The notes: a model not told the origin generated them from the letters alone. A stretch of 64,000 bases of DNA from Doris montereyensis (GCA_037039925.1 JAXRKP010000531.1:5001-69000); one strand, 5' to 3'. Counted from the first letter of the stretch, positions 1 to 12,242 are shown. Program-made: numbers and translations.

Positions 1-1013
1 GCTGTTCTTGACGATGAAATTGCTTATCCTTTGATTGGTAACGCAATACTCAATAATGAGATCATCAGTCTCTGCAAGAATAACATGTGTCGTTTGAAAT
101 GTATATAACACGAACTTTAAAAAGTCCTTGTTGGGATCTGGCAGTGTAATATGCCTTCCTGTATCTTTTGATTTTGAAGATCCGAACGCTTATTTTATCA
201 TTTTAAAGTTGCTTGACCATGTCAGCAAAGCTTGTGTGATTACTGCTACCACTTTGTTGGTTTTTCCTGGATGAGTTTTTCACTTGTGCGAGAGCTTTCT
301 TTGTCATATTTGTCTCACTGTCTGACGAGATAGATGTGAGAGGGAAAATGGAGACATATTCTTCTTCTCGCCGTGTCGTGTGTGAGAGATTGTATTTCCG
401 ACGATAGAATGTGCCACGGGGTGTGTTGGTTGTTGAATGATTCACTGATTGTGTTTGTTTGTAGAATGTCAGACGGTTTCTTCGTTTTCAATAAAACCGT
501 TCGTAGATGTCTCGTCAAGGGGCGATGTTACGATTGACACACTGAATGAATGGATAGCACGTTACTCTGAATTGAGGCCGTATTGTTGTTGTTTTTGTTG
601 AATCAAAGCACTACGAACCTTTATTTTCAATAAAGTCCGTGTTCGTAGAAGTTGTTGCTGTCTTCGTTGCTACTCTTGAATGGTGTTGTTGTCCATCAAA
701 GTTGTCTTGTCTTATTTGGCTCAGCGACTTCATTTCTGAATCAGGCAGGAGTTGAATGATGATCCGTTGTCACACTGACGTTGGCCATCTCCATGCCATT
801 AAATCAAAGGACGAGGGTAGTGCGCTCTTTTACTTCCAGCTACTTTGAAAAGGAAAGGTGAGTCTCTAAATGTTTGATAAGACATTCTAGCATCGTCAGA
901 AGTCCGCTAACTGGCCATTGGTGTAGTTCAACAACAAAATAAACTTGAAATCATAAAAAGGGCGAGCCTCTAACCCACGTCTGTCCTGCTCTGCAACCAA
1001 ACCGTTGACTTTC
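1..1013. other. No gene recognised; AT-rich flank
   Basis: No exon or family similarity was found. Around 480-660 a short phrase (TTTTCAATAAA followed by a GTTCGTAG motif) occurs twice about 140 bp apart, and a TGTTACGA motif at about 525 resembles the start of some Ty3-type LTRs, but no matching end was found. An 80-codon minus-strand reading frame at 203-445 has no recognisable similarity. Confidence 0.4.
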
Positions 1014-1275
1014 GTTCTTCTTCTTGTTCTTCGTCTTCTTCTTCTTCTTCTTCTTCTTCTTCTTCTTCTTCTTCTTCTTCTTCTTCTTCTTCTTCTCCTT
1101 CTTCCTTCTTCCTTCTCCTTCTTCTTTCTTCTTCTTCTTCTTTCTTCTCTTCTTCTTCTTCTTCTTCTTCTTCTTCTTCTTCTTCTTCTTCTTCTTCTTC
1201 TTCTTCTTCCTTCTTCTTCTTCTTCTTCTTCTTCTTCTTCTTCTTCTTCTTCTTCTTCTTCTTCTTCTTCTTCTT
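1014..1275. repeat. (TTC)n microsatellite
   Basis: About 260 bp of nearly pure TTC/CTT triplets with a few interruptions. One strand is all pyrimidine, so the tract could form triplex DNA. The Leu/Phe/Ser and Glu/Lys reading frames across it are artefacts. Confidence 0.97.
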
Positions 1276-1697
1276 TTGATTTTGAAAGTACATAATAATA
1301 TGTGTAATCACTAACTGTTAATCCAAGTCTTTTTTTAAAGGGGGTCTTTATTTACTATATGTATTCTTAGTCTTTGTCTTCAATGTTCTAGCTGCGTTTA
1401 ATTTGTGCTCCGCAGTTCACATCCCAGTCTCACTGCAAATGGTAAAATGAGTACAGGTGACAATCGATGGCAAAATTTGTGCTGAATTCTAGCATCTAAA
1501 AAGGCAGTGTAATGCTTGGCTACCCCTTAACTGTTGTGAGCCATTCTCCGATAAATAAAATAGATATCGTCCTGGTCAGGTCCATATTGCAATACAGACA
1601 TGTAATATTGTTTTCTTGCAACAAACGGTGATTATTAGGCGTATGAGATACCAGTAGAAGTTATTTTACAACCGTCTTATTACGTTGACAACAATTT

Positions 1698-1710
1698 GAG
1701 GGAGGGAGGA

Positions 1711-1806
<96 letters not shown>

Positions 1807-1920
1807 GAGGGAGGAGAGAGAGAGAGGAGGGAGAGAGAGAGGGAGAGGGAGGAGGAGGGAGGAGGGAGAGAGGAGAGAGAGGGAGAGAGGGAGAGAGAGA
1901 GGGAGGGAGTGGGAGGGAGG

Positions 1921-2004
<84 letters not shown>
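1698..2004. repeat. (GA)n microsatellite
   Basis: Two purer (GA)n blocks flank a GGGAGA-rich, interrupted middle part at about 1795-1925. Confidence 0.97.
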
Positions 2005-2008
<4 letters not shown>

Positions 2009-2593
2009 TGTAGGTTCGGATGAAATAGGAAGCAGAGGAAAATTACAGTCGGGAGCAACAGAAAAAGAAATTCCCAAGATTGCAACAGATCATTCATTAG
2101 GGTTGCTTGTTTTTGTTGATTCGCTCGTTTGCATTTCTGTTTTACGTTGTCGTTCCTGTTGTTTTTTTATTTCAGTTTTATTTATTTTCGTTTTGTTATG
2201 CTTTTGTTTTTGTGTATTTCTGTTCTGTTCTAGTCTTGATTTATTTCTTTTATTTTGTTTTCTGTGTTCCATTTGTTTCTCCGTCGTTTTATGTTTCCCC
2301 ATTTTGGTTACGACTTTTTTATTGTTGCTTGTTTATTTGCTTTGACGATTTGTGCGGAGATAGGGGTAGCATGAAAGTATGAAGAAAAATGAACTCTCAA
2401 TTGCATTCATTCTCAATGTCCAACCCGCAGATTTCGTTGCTCCTTAAAGGTTTCAGACTAAACGACTGCAATGGCTTCGATATAGATATTATATGTATCT
2501 ATATTTGACATCTGAATATACGCTCGAGTAGCTTATTATCGAGCATCGATCTTCAGGGAGTGTTTTTGTATCGTCTTAAATCGTTACACACTT

Positions 2594-2802
2594 GAACATT
2601 GCACATTCCACATTGCACATTGCACATTGCACATTGAACATTGCACATTGCACATTCCACATTGCACATTGCACAGTGCACATTGCACATTGCACATTGC
2701 ACATTACACATTCCACATTGCACATTCCACATTGCACATTCCACATTGCACACATTGCACATTCCACATTGCACATTCCACATTGCAGACATTGCACATT
2801 CC
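2594..2802. repeat. CACATTG/CACATTC heptamer tandem array
   Basis: About 30 units of a 7-bp repeat alternate between CACATTG and CACATTC with small variants. The array abuts a SINE A head fragment on its right. All three frames are open across it because the unit contains no stop, so its open frames are not genes. Confidence 0.95.
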
Positions 2803-2868
2803 AGCTTTGCTAGGATTCGAACCCGGGACCTGATGGTCCCCAGTCCGGCAGCTCAACCGCCGTCACAC
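2803..2868 (-). repeat. SINE A head fragment
   Basis: Reverse-strand match to the tRNA-like head of SINE A: a box-B-like GGGTTCGAATCC followed by the AGCTTTGC segment. The remainder of the element is missing and is replaced by the heptamer array. Confidence 0.75.
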
Positions 2869-2884
2869 ACACACACGTGTGTAG

Positions 2885-4265
2885 AGCTTGGGGTGTACTT
2901 GATGTAATAATATCTATGTCCGTATATGATTTTGCGGAGGATCCCCGATCTCTGTTCTTTTCTGTAGTCTTCTAGTGTCTGCCCCAAGGCTCTGCATCAT
3001 TGCTGTTTGCTGTGCTACATGATCTTTCATAATTCTGGGTAACAAACCTAACTGCTCTTCCCTAGATATTTTTTGAGGCAGTGTATGTCTTTCTGAAGGT
3101 ATTTATGTCAGGGCTGATCGCACAAGAGAAATGAAGGCGTTTTCCCATAAGGAGTTGTTACTGTTTTTTTAAAGTTTTTTTGTAGTTTTCTACAGCTGAA
3201 ACTGAGAGTGTTGTTTGCTCTTTCTGTCACCTTCTTAATGTGCACTTCTGGCGCCGGTGGCCGAGCGGTTAGGCTGCCGGACTGGGGATCATGAGGTCCC
3301 GAGTTCGAATCCTAGCAAAGCTAGGTCCGACGTTGTGTTTTCTTGGGAAAGACACTTAACACGCATTTCCCCATTCTACCCACGTGAAAACGGGTACACG
3401 CATTAGCTTGGGAGTAAAAACCTGCACCAGACTAGCGTCCTGGCCAGAAGGTGATTATTTTCATCTGTTCCGCTTCACGCTACATAAATCAGGATAAGAT
3501 CCAGCTCTATATGCCTTAATGGCCTTGAATGAACTTTACTTTACTTACTTAATAATGTGCCCCCGCCACTTTAGAGAGTCACTGATGGTAGCACCCCACC
3601 CAGGTATGAATTTTCAGGGTTTTCTGTACAGTGGATAGACGTCAGTAAGCATTTTGATTCTCATGAGTTTCATGTCCCATGTTTCTGCCCAGTTTTCCAA
3701 CACGTCCAAGTCATATTTTGTATTAAATTGGTGGTCATTTCTATTTGTTATTTTCCTGTATAATAGTATTAATAGGCAATCGTCGGCAAACAGACGAACT
3801 TGCGTTGTGATATTTTAAAAAAAAAAATTTTTTTTTAAATAAATAAAAAATGGGGGCGGAGGTCATTGATACGGAACAAAAATAAAGTGGCCCTAATGCG
3901 GTGCCCTGGAGAATTCAGATTCTACAATGCGTTGGCTTCAAGTTATTCCATCTATTGTAACGCGCCGCTTCTGATTTGTAAGAAAACGTTTTATCCATAA
4001 GGATGCTAGCGCTTTGAAACCATTTTGCATGGGAAATCGCTATATAAATAATCTTATTAATATTATTAAATATTATTTATCTTATTATGTAAACAATCCC
4101 TTTCAAATGCTGTAGCTCGATAGTTTGTGCAGAATCTTTTTAGTATGGCACTGTATCAAACGCTATACTGAAATCCAGAATGACAAGATCGATTGGGTGT
4201 TTTTTTTTGGTCATACGATTTCATTAAATGGCCCATTGTTACTATAACTATAAGCTGTGTCGCCT
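2885..4265 (-). mobile_element. Degenerate non-LTR retrotransposon (CR1/Jockey-like RT relic)
   Basis: Reading the minus strand in broken frames gives reverse transcriptase signatures in the right order. These are an LVILDFS-AFDTVP stretch near 4120-4190, a GPL-F stretch near 3880-3900, the catalytic-box relative VRLFADDCLL near 3780-3800, then NRNDHQFNTKYDLDVLENWA near 3720. A C-terminal region with RAVRFVTQNYERSCS lies near 3040. Several frameshifts and stops make it a dead copy. SINE A at 3250-3548 interrupts it, so the LINE was there first. The similarity suggests the CR1/Jockey group; the exact clade cannot be fixed by eye. Confidence 0.8.
3250..3548 (+). mobile_element. SINE A, full-length tRNA-derived copy
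   Basis: The head resembles a Leu/Ser-type tRNA, with box A GTGGCCGAGCGGTTAGG and box B GAGTTCGAATCC. A conserved body of about 200 bp follows (GGGAAAGACACTTAACACGC, then CAGACTAGCGTCCTGG), and the tail is CCTTGAATGAACTTTACTTT. TTAATGTGC-like sequence on both sides indicates a target-site duplication inside the surrounding LINE relic. This is the best reference copy of the family in the window. Confidence 0.9.
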
Positions 4266-4269
4266 CTTT

Positions 4270-4967
4270 CTTAATCCATGTCGAAGAGTGTTGAGGACGT
4301 TAACCTTCCTCAGCTTGTTGTTGACGATATGTTGAATTGAAAGATAATGTGTTCGAGAATTCTGCAGCTTACACTAGTCAAAGAAACAGAATCTTTACAG
4401 TACAGTTTGGCACGAACATCGATATCACTGATCAGTGTAATGAAAAGCGTATTAATGATTACAACTCTATTTGTCAAGATATGCTTGTGTAACGAACCTT
4501 TCGAAATAGTTTTATTATCAGATTTATTTTTTTTTTGTGATATGAAAAGAGATCTATAGAAGTGTGCTTGAAATGACAACTTTTTTGATAATTATGGAAT
4601 GTCAAATCCTTGATATCAGTGTAAATGACATTTAGCCCAACGCATTAAATACCGGGTTACAGTAGCCTATAAGTATTATATTTCGCAACGTCTTGCTTTT
4701 AAAAAAAAAGGGAATTAAGTAGTAAGCATCATTTTAAAAGAAAAAGAAAAAGAAAAAGAAAGAATGAAGGAAAGAAGAAATAAACTGAGTAGAATATTGG
4801 AAAGGAACCAAATCAGATGAGAAGAGAGGAAGAGATATGTTTCTTCTATTTCTTTCGTTTTATTATGGTTACCTGGGGAGTAAGTGTTAATTAACGACCT
4901 GTCGACATATTTTTTCACTGCCTGCGAATGAAAAGGTTTGTTTGTTTGTTTGTTTGTTTGTTTCATT
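4270..4967. other. No gene recognised
   Basis: AT-rich sequence with an A-rich AAAAAGAAAAAG patch (about 4737-4765) and a short (TTTG)n run at about 4935-4962. Short open frames on both strands overlap each other and lack splice or family support. Confidence 0.4.
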
Positions 4968-5120
4968 GAATTTACCCGGTCACAATATTATTATGCATGT
5001 ATATTGCGGTGAATTAAGAGGAGACAGCAAGATGAAAGACATGTCAAATACTGAAAGAAAAGTAGGATCTACCAGTAGTGCCTTCAAACCGCCCACGCCA
5101 TGGAGGAGAAGTGGCCTTCA
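4968..5120 (+). repeat. Interspersed repeat D, copy 1
   Basis: One of seven copies in this window of a roughly 120-bp repeat. The core reads GGAAACAGCAAGATGAAAG, then GTGAAAGAGTGAAAGG-AAG, then a GGCCTACCA-like end. Other copies are at 13083, 13212, 15736, 20526, 41978 and 43315. All lie in the same orientation. Confidence 0.75.
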
Positions 5121-5180
5121 CTCACCTCAAGTATTATAACATTGTGTAGTTTTATTGAAGTCAACTGCTGGGGTGAAAAT

Positions 5181-5211
<31 letters not shown>

Positions 5212-5218
5212 AACAGCT

Positions 5219-5542
5219 TTGATTTGTATTTGATTTGATTTACCCACATCCACAACTAAAGTGATCTCGGGGTTTTTGGTACGATTTATTATTTTGCCAG
5301 GACTTTCCTGTAAACAGCCAAGGGATCTTTAACGTGCAGAGTGTTTGTGATCTGCATACGGGATCTCGTTTTTATCGTCCGTCTCAGATGGGACTACGTA
5401 TCGATCCACTTATCTGGACCAGGGGGAGGGGGAGAATTTGCGCGAAAAACTCGATAAATTTGTTCAACCGTCGGCGGGGCTCGAATCCACTACCTTTTGG
5501 TTGAGAGGCCGACACCTTGCCTCTGGACTACCGAGTCCCCAC
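5219..5542 (-). mobile_element. SINE B, near full-length copy
   Basis: On the minus strand the head is GGGGACTCGGTAGTCCAGAG followed by a box-B-like GGATTCGAGCCCC, which is tRNA-like. The body includes TCCCATCTGAGACGGAC and AAAGATCCCTTGGCTGTTT. The tail is GATCACTTTAGTTGTGG then GTAAATCAAATCAAAT. Other copies in the window confirm the family. Confidence 0.88.
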
Positions 5543-5550
5543 ACAAGGAG

Positions 5551-5865
5551 CAGTGGCGTCGATGGCAGAGTGGTTAGGCTTCCGCATCGGGGATCATGAT
5601 GTCCTGGGTTCGAATCCTGGCAAAACTGCCTCCGCCGTTGTGTTTCGTGAGAAAGACACTTAATACGCATTCTCCCCCCCCTCCATCCAGGTGCAAATCG
5701 GTACAAGCACTAGCATGCAGAGTAAACCCCTGCGACAGACTAGCGTCCTGTCCAGGGGGTGGTTATCATCACCTGTTCCACTTCACGCTATCGAAACTGG
5801 GATAGGCTTTGGCTGTTTGGACCGGAACGGCCTTGAAGGAATTTTACTTTCACAAACAACTGATA
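5551..5865 (+). mobile_element. SINE A copy
   Basis: The head has GCAGAGTGGTTAGGCTTCCG and GGGTTCGAATCCTGGC. The full body and the tail CCTTGAAGGAATTTTACTTT are present. It starts only a few bases after the end of the SINE B copy. Confidence 0.9.
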
Positions 5866-6063
5866 GTGATATTGATTACAAAGTCATATTCAATACATCT
5901 ATTCAGTGTTAAAATTTAAAATTTCAAACCGTAGCCTGGCATCATTTGCCACGCCTCATCGACCAAAGACGAGCTGTAGTGATAAAACTTTTAGACATGC
6001 GATTGAAAATTTTCTCGAGTTTTTTTTTAGCAAAATCTAGCACCCCCTCCTCTCGCACTCTGG

Positions 6064-8175
6064 TCCAGGTAGGTGAATCGACTCATAGTCATCTCACTTT
6101 GAATAATGCAGGTCAGGAAAAATGTGACATCATCTCATTGTGGATAATACAGGTCAGGCAAAATGTGACATCATCTCACTGTCGATAATGCAGGTCAGGC
6201 AAAATGTGACACCATCTCAGTGTAGGTAATGCAGGTCAGGCAAAATGTGACATCATCTCACTGTAGGTAATGCAGGTCAGGCAAAATGTGACACCATCTC
6301 ACTGTGGATAATGCAGGTCAGGCAAAATGTGACATCATCTTACTGTGGATGACAATCTCAGGTCACGTCAGGCAAAATGTGACATCATCTTACTGTGGAT
6401 AATGCAGGTCAGGCAAAATGTGACATCATCTTACTGTGGATAATGCAGGTCAGGCAAAATGTGACATCATCTTACTGTGGATAATGCAGGTCAGGCAAAA
6501 TGTGACATCATCTTACTGTGGATAATGCAGGTCAGGCAAAATGTGACACCATCTTACTGTGGATAATGCAGGTCAGGCAAAATGTGACATCATCTTCACT
6601 GTAGGTAACGTGGATAATGCAGGTCAGGCAAAATGTGACATCATCTCACTGTAGGTAATGCAGGTCAGGCAAAATGTGACATCAAAATCTTCACTGTGGA
6701 TAATGCAGGTCAGGCAAAATGTGACATCATCTTACTGTGGATATCTCACTGTAGGTAACACAGGCCAGGCAAAACGTGACACCATCTCACTGTAACACAG
6801 GCCAGGCAAAATGACACCAATGCAGGTAACACAGGCAGGCAAAATGTGACACCATCTCACTGTAGGTAATGCAGGCCAGGCAAAGATGACATCTCACTGT
6901 AGGTAACGCAGGCCAGGCAAAGATGACATCTCACTGTAGGTAATGCAGGCCAGGCAAAATGTGACACCATCTCACTGTAGGTAACGCAGGCCAGGCAAAG
7001 ATGACATCTCACTGTAGGTAACGCAGGCTAGGCAAAATGTGACACCATCTCACTGTAGGTAACGCAGGCCAGGCAAAGATGACATCTCACTGTAGGTAAC
7101 GCAGGCCAGGCAAAACGTGACACCATCTCACTGTGGATAATGCAGGTCAGGTAAAACATGACACCATCTCACTGTAGGTAATGCAGGCCAGGCAAAACGT
7201 GACACCATCTCACTGTAGGTAATGCAGGTCAGGTAAAATGTGACACCATCTCACTGTAGGTAACGCAGGCCAGGCAAAGATGACATCTCACTGTAGGTAA
7301 TGCAGGCCAGGCAAAACGTGACACCATCTCACTGTGGATGATGCAGGTCAGGTAAAACGTGACACCATCTCACTGTAGGTAATGCAGGCCAGGCAAAACG
7401 TGGTCTCACTGTAGGTAATGCAGGCCAGGCAAAACGTGACACCATCTCACTGTAGGTAATGCAGGTCAGGTAAAACGTGACACCATCTCACTGTAGGTAA
7501 TGCAGGTCAGGCAAAACGTGACACCGTCTCACTGTAGGTAACACAGGCCAGGCAAAATGTGACACCGTCTCACTGTAGGTAACACAGGCCAGGCAAAACA
7601 TGACACCGTCTCACTGTAGGTAACACAGGCCAGGCAAAACGTGACACCGTCTCACTGTGGGTAATGCAGGCCAGGCAAAACGTGACACCATCTCACTGTG
7701 GGTTACACAAGTCAGGCAAAATGTGACACCATCTCAATGTGGGTAATGCAGGCCAGGCAAACAGTTAAATCATTTCACTGTGGGTAACGTATGTCAGGCA
7801 AAATGTTACATCATTTCACTGTGGGTAATGTATGTCAGGCAAAGTGTTACATCATTTCACTGTGGGTAATGCATGTCAGGCAAAATGTTACATCATTTCA
7901 CTGTGGGTAATGTATGTCAGGCAAAATGTTACATCATTTCACTGTGGGTAATGTATGTCAGGCAAAATGTTACACCATTTCACTGTGGGTAATGCATGTC
8001 AGGCAAAATGTTACATCATTTCACTGTGGGTAATGCATGTCAGGCAAAATGTTACATCATTTCACTGTGGGTAATGCATGTCAGGCACAACGTGACACCA
8101 TCTCACTGTAGGTAACGCAGGCCAGGCAAAAAGTTACATCATTACACTGTGGGTAATGCATGTGAGGCAAAACAA
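6064..8175 (+). repeat. 2.1-kb minisatellite, 41-bp unit
   Basis: More than 50 tandem units of about 41 bp, with core GCAGGTCAGGCAAAATGTGA then CATCATCTTACTGTGGATAAT. Three blocks differ in unit type: about 6064-6760 (GTGGATAATGCAGGTCAGG), about 6760-7740 (GTAGGTAACGCAGGCCAGG, including a shorter unit that drops part of GTGACACC), and about 7740-8170 (GTGGGTAATGTATGTCAGG with TTACATCATTTC). This suggests local homogenisation of neighbouring units. The array contains no recognisable gene. Confidence 0.96.
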
Positions 8176-8183
8176 CTATTTAA

Positions 8184-8262
8184 AAAAACTCAACGACAAC
8201 ACATTGGAGCTAACATCAGCACACAACGACAACACATTGGAGCTAACATCAGCACACAACCG
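8184..8262 (+). repeat. Two-copy tandem duplication (about 36 bp)
   Basis: A phrase containing CAACGACAACACATTGGAGC and TAACATCAGCACACAA occurs twice in a row, directly after the minisatellite. Confidence 0.85.
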
Positions 8263-8580
8263 TATAGAGTAGCAAGCATTCATCGCAGAGACAAAGGAAA
8301 GCAGCCACGGTTGTGAGATCACATGACCTCATTAGTGGAAGGTATTATTAAGTCAAGTAAGTCAAAAGCAAAAAGGGAAATGTCACAATCAGCCAATAGA
8401 GTAAAATGACAATAAACAAAAGACCATAATATGCTGAATGTGAGCTGAATCTATACTTTTATTACACAACAATAATGTAATAAACTAGTTATTATTTTTC
8501 ATTATCAAGTCAGCTGACAAGAATAATGATACAAAGTTTGATTGATAACTTAATTGATCATCAAAATAAATATGTTGATG

Positions 8581-9614
8581 CAGTGGTCTCCGCCTAAGAC
8601 GCCAGTCCGCCTTGGAGACCGCTTGTTGCAAGTAACAGATTTCTTCCTTTTTAATTATCGTGCCTGAGAGGCAGCTTAAACAACTTCACTTCGGCTAAGA
8701 GCCTGGTTTTCATTTCGGCAAGAGACCAGGTGGTTTGTTAAAGTTAATGCAATAACAGTTTAGATCGGAAATGCTGCATTTCTCATTATCTGGAACACGT
8801 ACGTTATAATGTAGTTTTAGAATATATGCTGCACCCTGCTGAGACAGCATCAGGCTCTTTGATATTGACACCAGACATCCACCAGACGAATGAGACGATC
8901 AGCCCCTACGGTTTGGCAGGCAATATTTGCAGATCAGTCAACATCATTGGAACATCTGGAGCAGAGCACAGCAAGTCCCTTGGAGACCAGTAAGGTCCAT
9001 AGAACCAGTTTCAACAGCAAAAAGCGGAACAGGTGATAATAATCACCTTCTGGACAGGACGCTAGTCTGACACAGCATTTTAACTCCCAAGCAAATGCTT
9101 GTACACATTCACACCTGGGTTGAGTGTAGAAAATTTGTGTCAAGTGTCTTTCCCAAGGAACACAACGTCAGGCCTAGCTTTGCCAGGATTAAAACCCGGG
9201 ACTTGTTGATCTCAAGTCCAACAGCCACTGATGTCACAGAGCAGAGTAAAAAAAACCCCCACCGAAACTGCTGTAAACAAGAATAATGTTGTCACTGATG
9301 TTACTGATAAAGGACGAACAATGGTCTGGATTGAAACTGACTGGGGTTTAGTTCATTTGTTTCCAAATTTTGTGATCAGAAGGAAAAGAGAAGAGGAATG
9401 AAACTTGAAAGAAATGTATGTTGATTCGTTCTTCCTCCTGTCTCATATACCTTCTCCTCGCTCCTGTTTGAGTCTGAGCTCTATGCCAAATGTTCTGACC
9501 AATTAGCGTTACGTAATGATTGGCGTGGTTATGTATATTTTCACCTTAGAGACTGTCCGATTTAGAGACTATTTTTCTTGTCTCCCAAGGGTCTGCCTCT
9601 TAAGCGGAGACCAC
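8581..9614. mobile_element. TIR element T1 (pogo/Tigger-like, non-autonomous)
   Basis: The left end starts CAGTGGTCTCCGCCTAAGA at 8581. The right end is its inverted counterpart, TCTTAAGCGGAGACCACTA, ending near 9614 in a TA-rich flank. Length is about 1.03 kb with no transposase frame seen, and a minus-strand SINE A sits inside. CAGT ends with a TA flank are typical of the Tc1-mariner/pogo group; the assignment is inferred. Confidence 0.65.
8960..9247 (-). mobile_element. SINE A copy inside T1
   Basis: Reverse-strand SINE A. The tail side is near 8975, the body includes GAAAGACACTTGACAC on the reverse strand, and the head with a decayed box B (GGGTTTTAATCCTGG reversed) ends near 9240. Confidence 0.85.
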
Positions 9615-9619
9615 TATAT

Positions 9620-11865
9620 ATATATATATTATATGTCTGTTGCTCTGAGAAAGACCATTACAAGCAGGATAGAGCAAAATAAAAGAAATTAATAACAGAG
9701 GTAAATATTGAAAACAAAATTCAACAAAGCAATTGTAAATTCCGGATAAACTAGCCAAAGCGACTGGAAAATCTTCTGCACAGAAATCAAAAAGGCTGCA
9801 CATCCTACTCTGACGACTAAGCGAGCGGATATGTTAAAAAGCCATTCTTGTTCTAATTCTTTTTCATATGTAGCATCTCGATCTTTAATTTACCACCAAG
9901 TCGTAAAGCGTTTTATGCAATAAAAGCATTAACTTATTAATGAAAAGATTCACCAGTCACTTGTTATCCATTCCACAAAATTCAAGCTACAAAAACAGAG
10001 TTGACAAACTTAAATCACATTTTTTCAATCGACATTTGATACAATGTAACAATACTACACATCGTCAAACAAATGGAATTTTTCTCCCCTTCGATCTATT
10101 GAATGAAAATGTCAAAGTATAAATAAATTTTGATATGGCCTAGTTGGAAAATGGAAATTGTCTGTTATGTCAATGAGATAATAAAATAAATCAACCTATG
10201 GACAGAATTTGTGTCATTGGATATAAATATATTCTTCTTGATTATGTTGGATGTCACCGGCTAGTCTTTTCTTTTGAAAACATGGTGTCAAATGGAAAAG
10301 AAAATAACAGTAAGGAAAAAGCCAACAGAAACATGGCTCGATTGGGAAAAGAAACATGGCTCGATTGGGAAAATCTTCATCAAACACATACACAATGGGA
10401 ATATTAATAGAACAATTGACAAAAAAAAAACTAATGAAAAAATAGTTTGATACCATATTCCTCCTCTCCCTGACTCTACAAGTAATCATTACTTAGAGCA
10501 GTTTGAAGATCAAAAAGTTAATAAGCTATATTTTGAAACCGTTTTAAAAACCCAAACTAGATCAGAAAGCCGATACAAGCGTTGGTAACCTGTAAACTAG
10601 ACATTACGGGGTAAAAACAAGGTTTGTATCTTTGAAACTGAAATAATACCCTGAGCCAAATGTTCAATAACTATCACAAGTGTAAAAGTTCTTAGACCAG
10701 AATCTAGAGATGTTTATCAGAGGTAAATGCGTGCCTGTCATGGCGGTCAAAGCAAAATCCAGTTTTTGGCATCATTTCCTTGAGAAATGAGTGTCTTTAG
10801 ATGGGTACACATTATCATCATCTATATATAAAAGTCTAAATTGATCGTTCTTTGTTCGTCAAAGGCTCTGTTGTCAGGCCACTATGAGAAACCATATTTT
10901 GCTAGGTTCTAAACGATCCCAGGATCGTTATTATTTGATCATCCACTATAATAAGGATAATAGTAATAATATTAACAATGATAATATCAACAACATTAAT
11001 AATGCAATAATTATAATTTTAAATACAATAATAATTATAATATGATAACACAATGCATGCAGAAACAATTTTCTTGTCTTAAAGCGACAAATTAAATTAA
11101 AAATTCATTAGATTATTTATTGGTTTACCAACACTTCTGATTTCAGAGGTTCGCTAAAATTTTGATCTGATTGCCCAACAAACAGGCTACAACACTGTTT
11201 TAAAATCTTCAACAAACAACGCATGTGTCAGAGATTTAAAAACTCCTCCTCCATCACTGAGGGTGAAAGTGTCTCTTTGGCGACTTTTGATATGTTTTCT
11301 TTTGGGGGGAAGAATTAGTTTTAGTAAATGTGGGATACATTCATGCCTAGAATTTTGAACTCAGTCCGTTAGCAATTAGCATGTACAGCAATGACCACTT
11401 TTGACGTAGTGAAGGAAATGCCATGCAAGTTTCAACAAATCGATAATCAACAGTATAAAAATTTAAAACATAACATGATTTCAAGCTTATTATCAGAATT
11501 CTTAAAAGTCTAAAATATCTCTTAGTCTGGTCTTATCTTTCTGGATATCATTCACACTTCAAATAAAAGCTGAACACAAAATCAAAATGCTTATCACAGT
11601 ACAAACAAACTCTTAATGACTGGGCACTCAGATCATCACAGGTTTTAGTCAGAACAGGAGTAAAACTATGAAACTGAAAGTGAAATAGGTTAAAATTGAT
11701 TTCAAAAGAGGAAAAGCCCCATTGTAAATTGATTAAAGTGTGACATAAACAAGGTATCAGTAAAATGTGGTAAACATAACATCAGAAGATTCAGAAAAAA
11801 AAACCCAGCAAGAATATGGCTGAAATTTGAAACATAATAATATAGGATAAGAGAATAATATCTTA
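9620..11865. other. No gene recognised; AT-rich intergenic DNA
   Basis: A short (AT)n at about 9616-9635, a 25-bp tandem duplication (AACATGGCTCGATTGGGAAA) at 10330-10375, and AT-rich unique sequence. A TATATATAAAAGTCTAAATT motif near 10822 resembles some Helitron 5-prime ends, but no other Helitron feature was found. Confidence 0.4.
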
Positions 11866-12075
11866 GGACCTCCACATCGGCATGTGTTGTCTCCCATGAA
11901 AAGAGAGAGCACTACCAACCAAGCTAACAGCCCTTGATTCTATTGATGCCCAAGAGATCTGTTTTGTCTATTACTTTGTATTTTGTCTCATCTTTGCTCC
12001 TTCAGGGCTTCGATGTTATTTCATGTCATAGTTCATCACTGTCAATATGCCCCTTGCCTCACTGCAAATAATAAT
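11866..12075. mobile_element. SINE C, inverted 5-prime half joined to forward 3-prime half
   Basis: 11866-11932 reads as the SINE C head on the minus strand (TTAGCTTGGTTGGTAGTGC then CTTTTCATGGGAG). 11946-12075 reads as the SINE C body and tail on the plus strand (TTTTGTCTATTACTTTGTAT, then ATGCCCCTTGCCTCACTG). This 5-prime inversion is the arrangement expected from twin priming. Confidence 0.65.
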
Positions 12076-12242
12076 GTCTTTGTTGATCTTATTATCTCAT
12101 GTCTTTTGATAACAATAACTGAACATCACATTAATTTGTCCAGCTTTTATAAGCCTGCTTTGAAGTTAAATCTACAAAAAACTTTCTTATTTTTTTCAAC
12201 TGCCTTAATTTTGTTATAAATAACATTTAATTGAATATAATA

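Noticed and set aside
203..445. 80-codon minus-strand open frame
   Set aside because: No similarity, no splice context, and a similar-length frame overlaps it in another phase.
525..740. Possible Ty3-type LTR
   Set aside because: TGTTACGA is present but no matching end, target duplication or internal coding sequence was found.
1005..2097. Long Leu/Phe/Ser, Glu and Arg-Glu open frames
   Set aside because: They are translations of (TTC)n and (GA)n tracts. The same holds for frames at 33581-34000, 36836-37238, 48053-48980, 51899-52180, 59795-60352 and 62660-63001.
2553..2907. Five overlapping open frames on both strands with His-Ile and Cys-Asn-Met repeats
   Set aside because: A 7-bp tandem repeat without stops keeps every frame open; no gene is implied.
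3250..3330. tRNA gene calls in SINE heads (also 5551, 21697, 52666 and others)
   Set aside because: Box A and box B are present, but the acceptor stems do not close and conserved SINE bodies follow. Only 33023-33095 forms a complete cloverleaf.
6064..8175. Possible CRISPR array
   Set aside because: The units are contiguous, with no unique spacers, and the genome is clearly eukaryotic. It is a minisatellite.
10822..10850. Helitron-like 5-prime end
   Set aside because: Only a TATATATAAAAG motif is present; no 3-prime hairpin with CTRR end was found.
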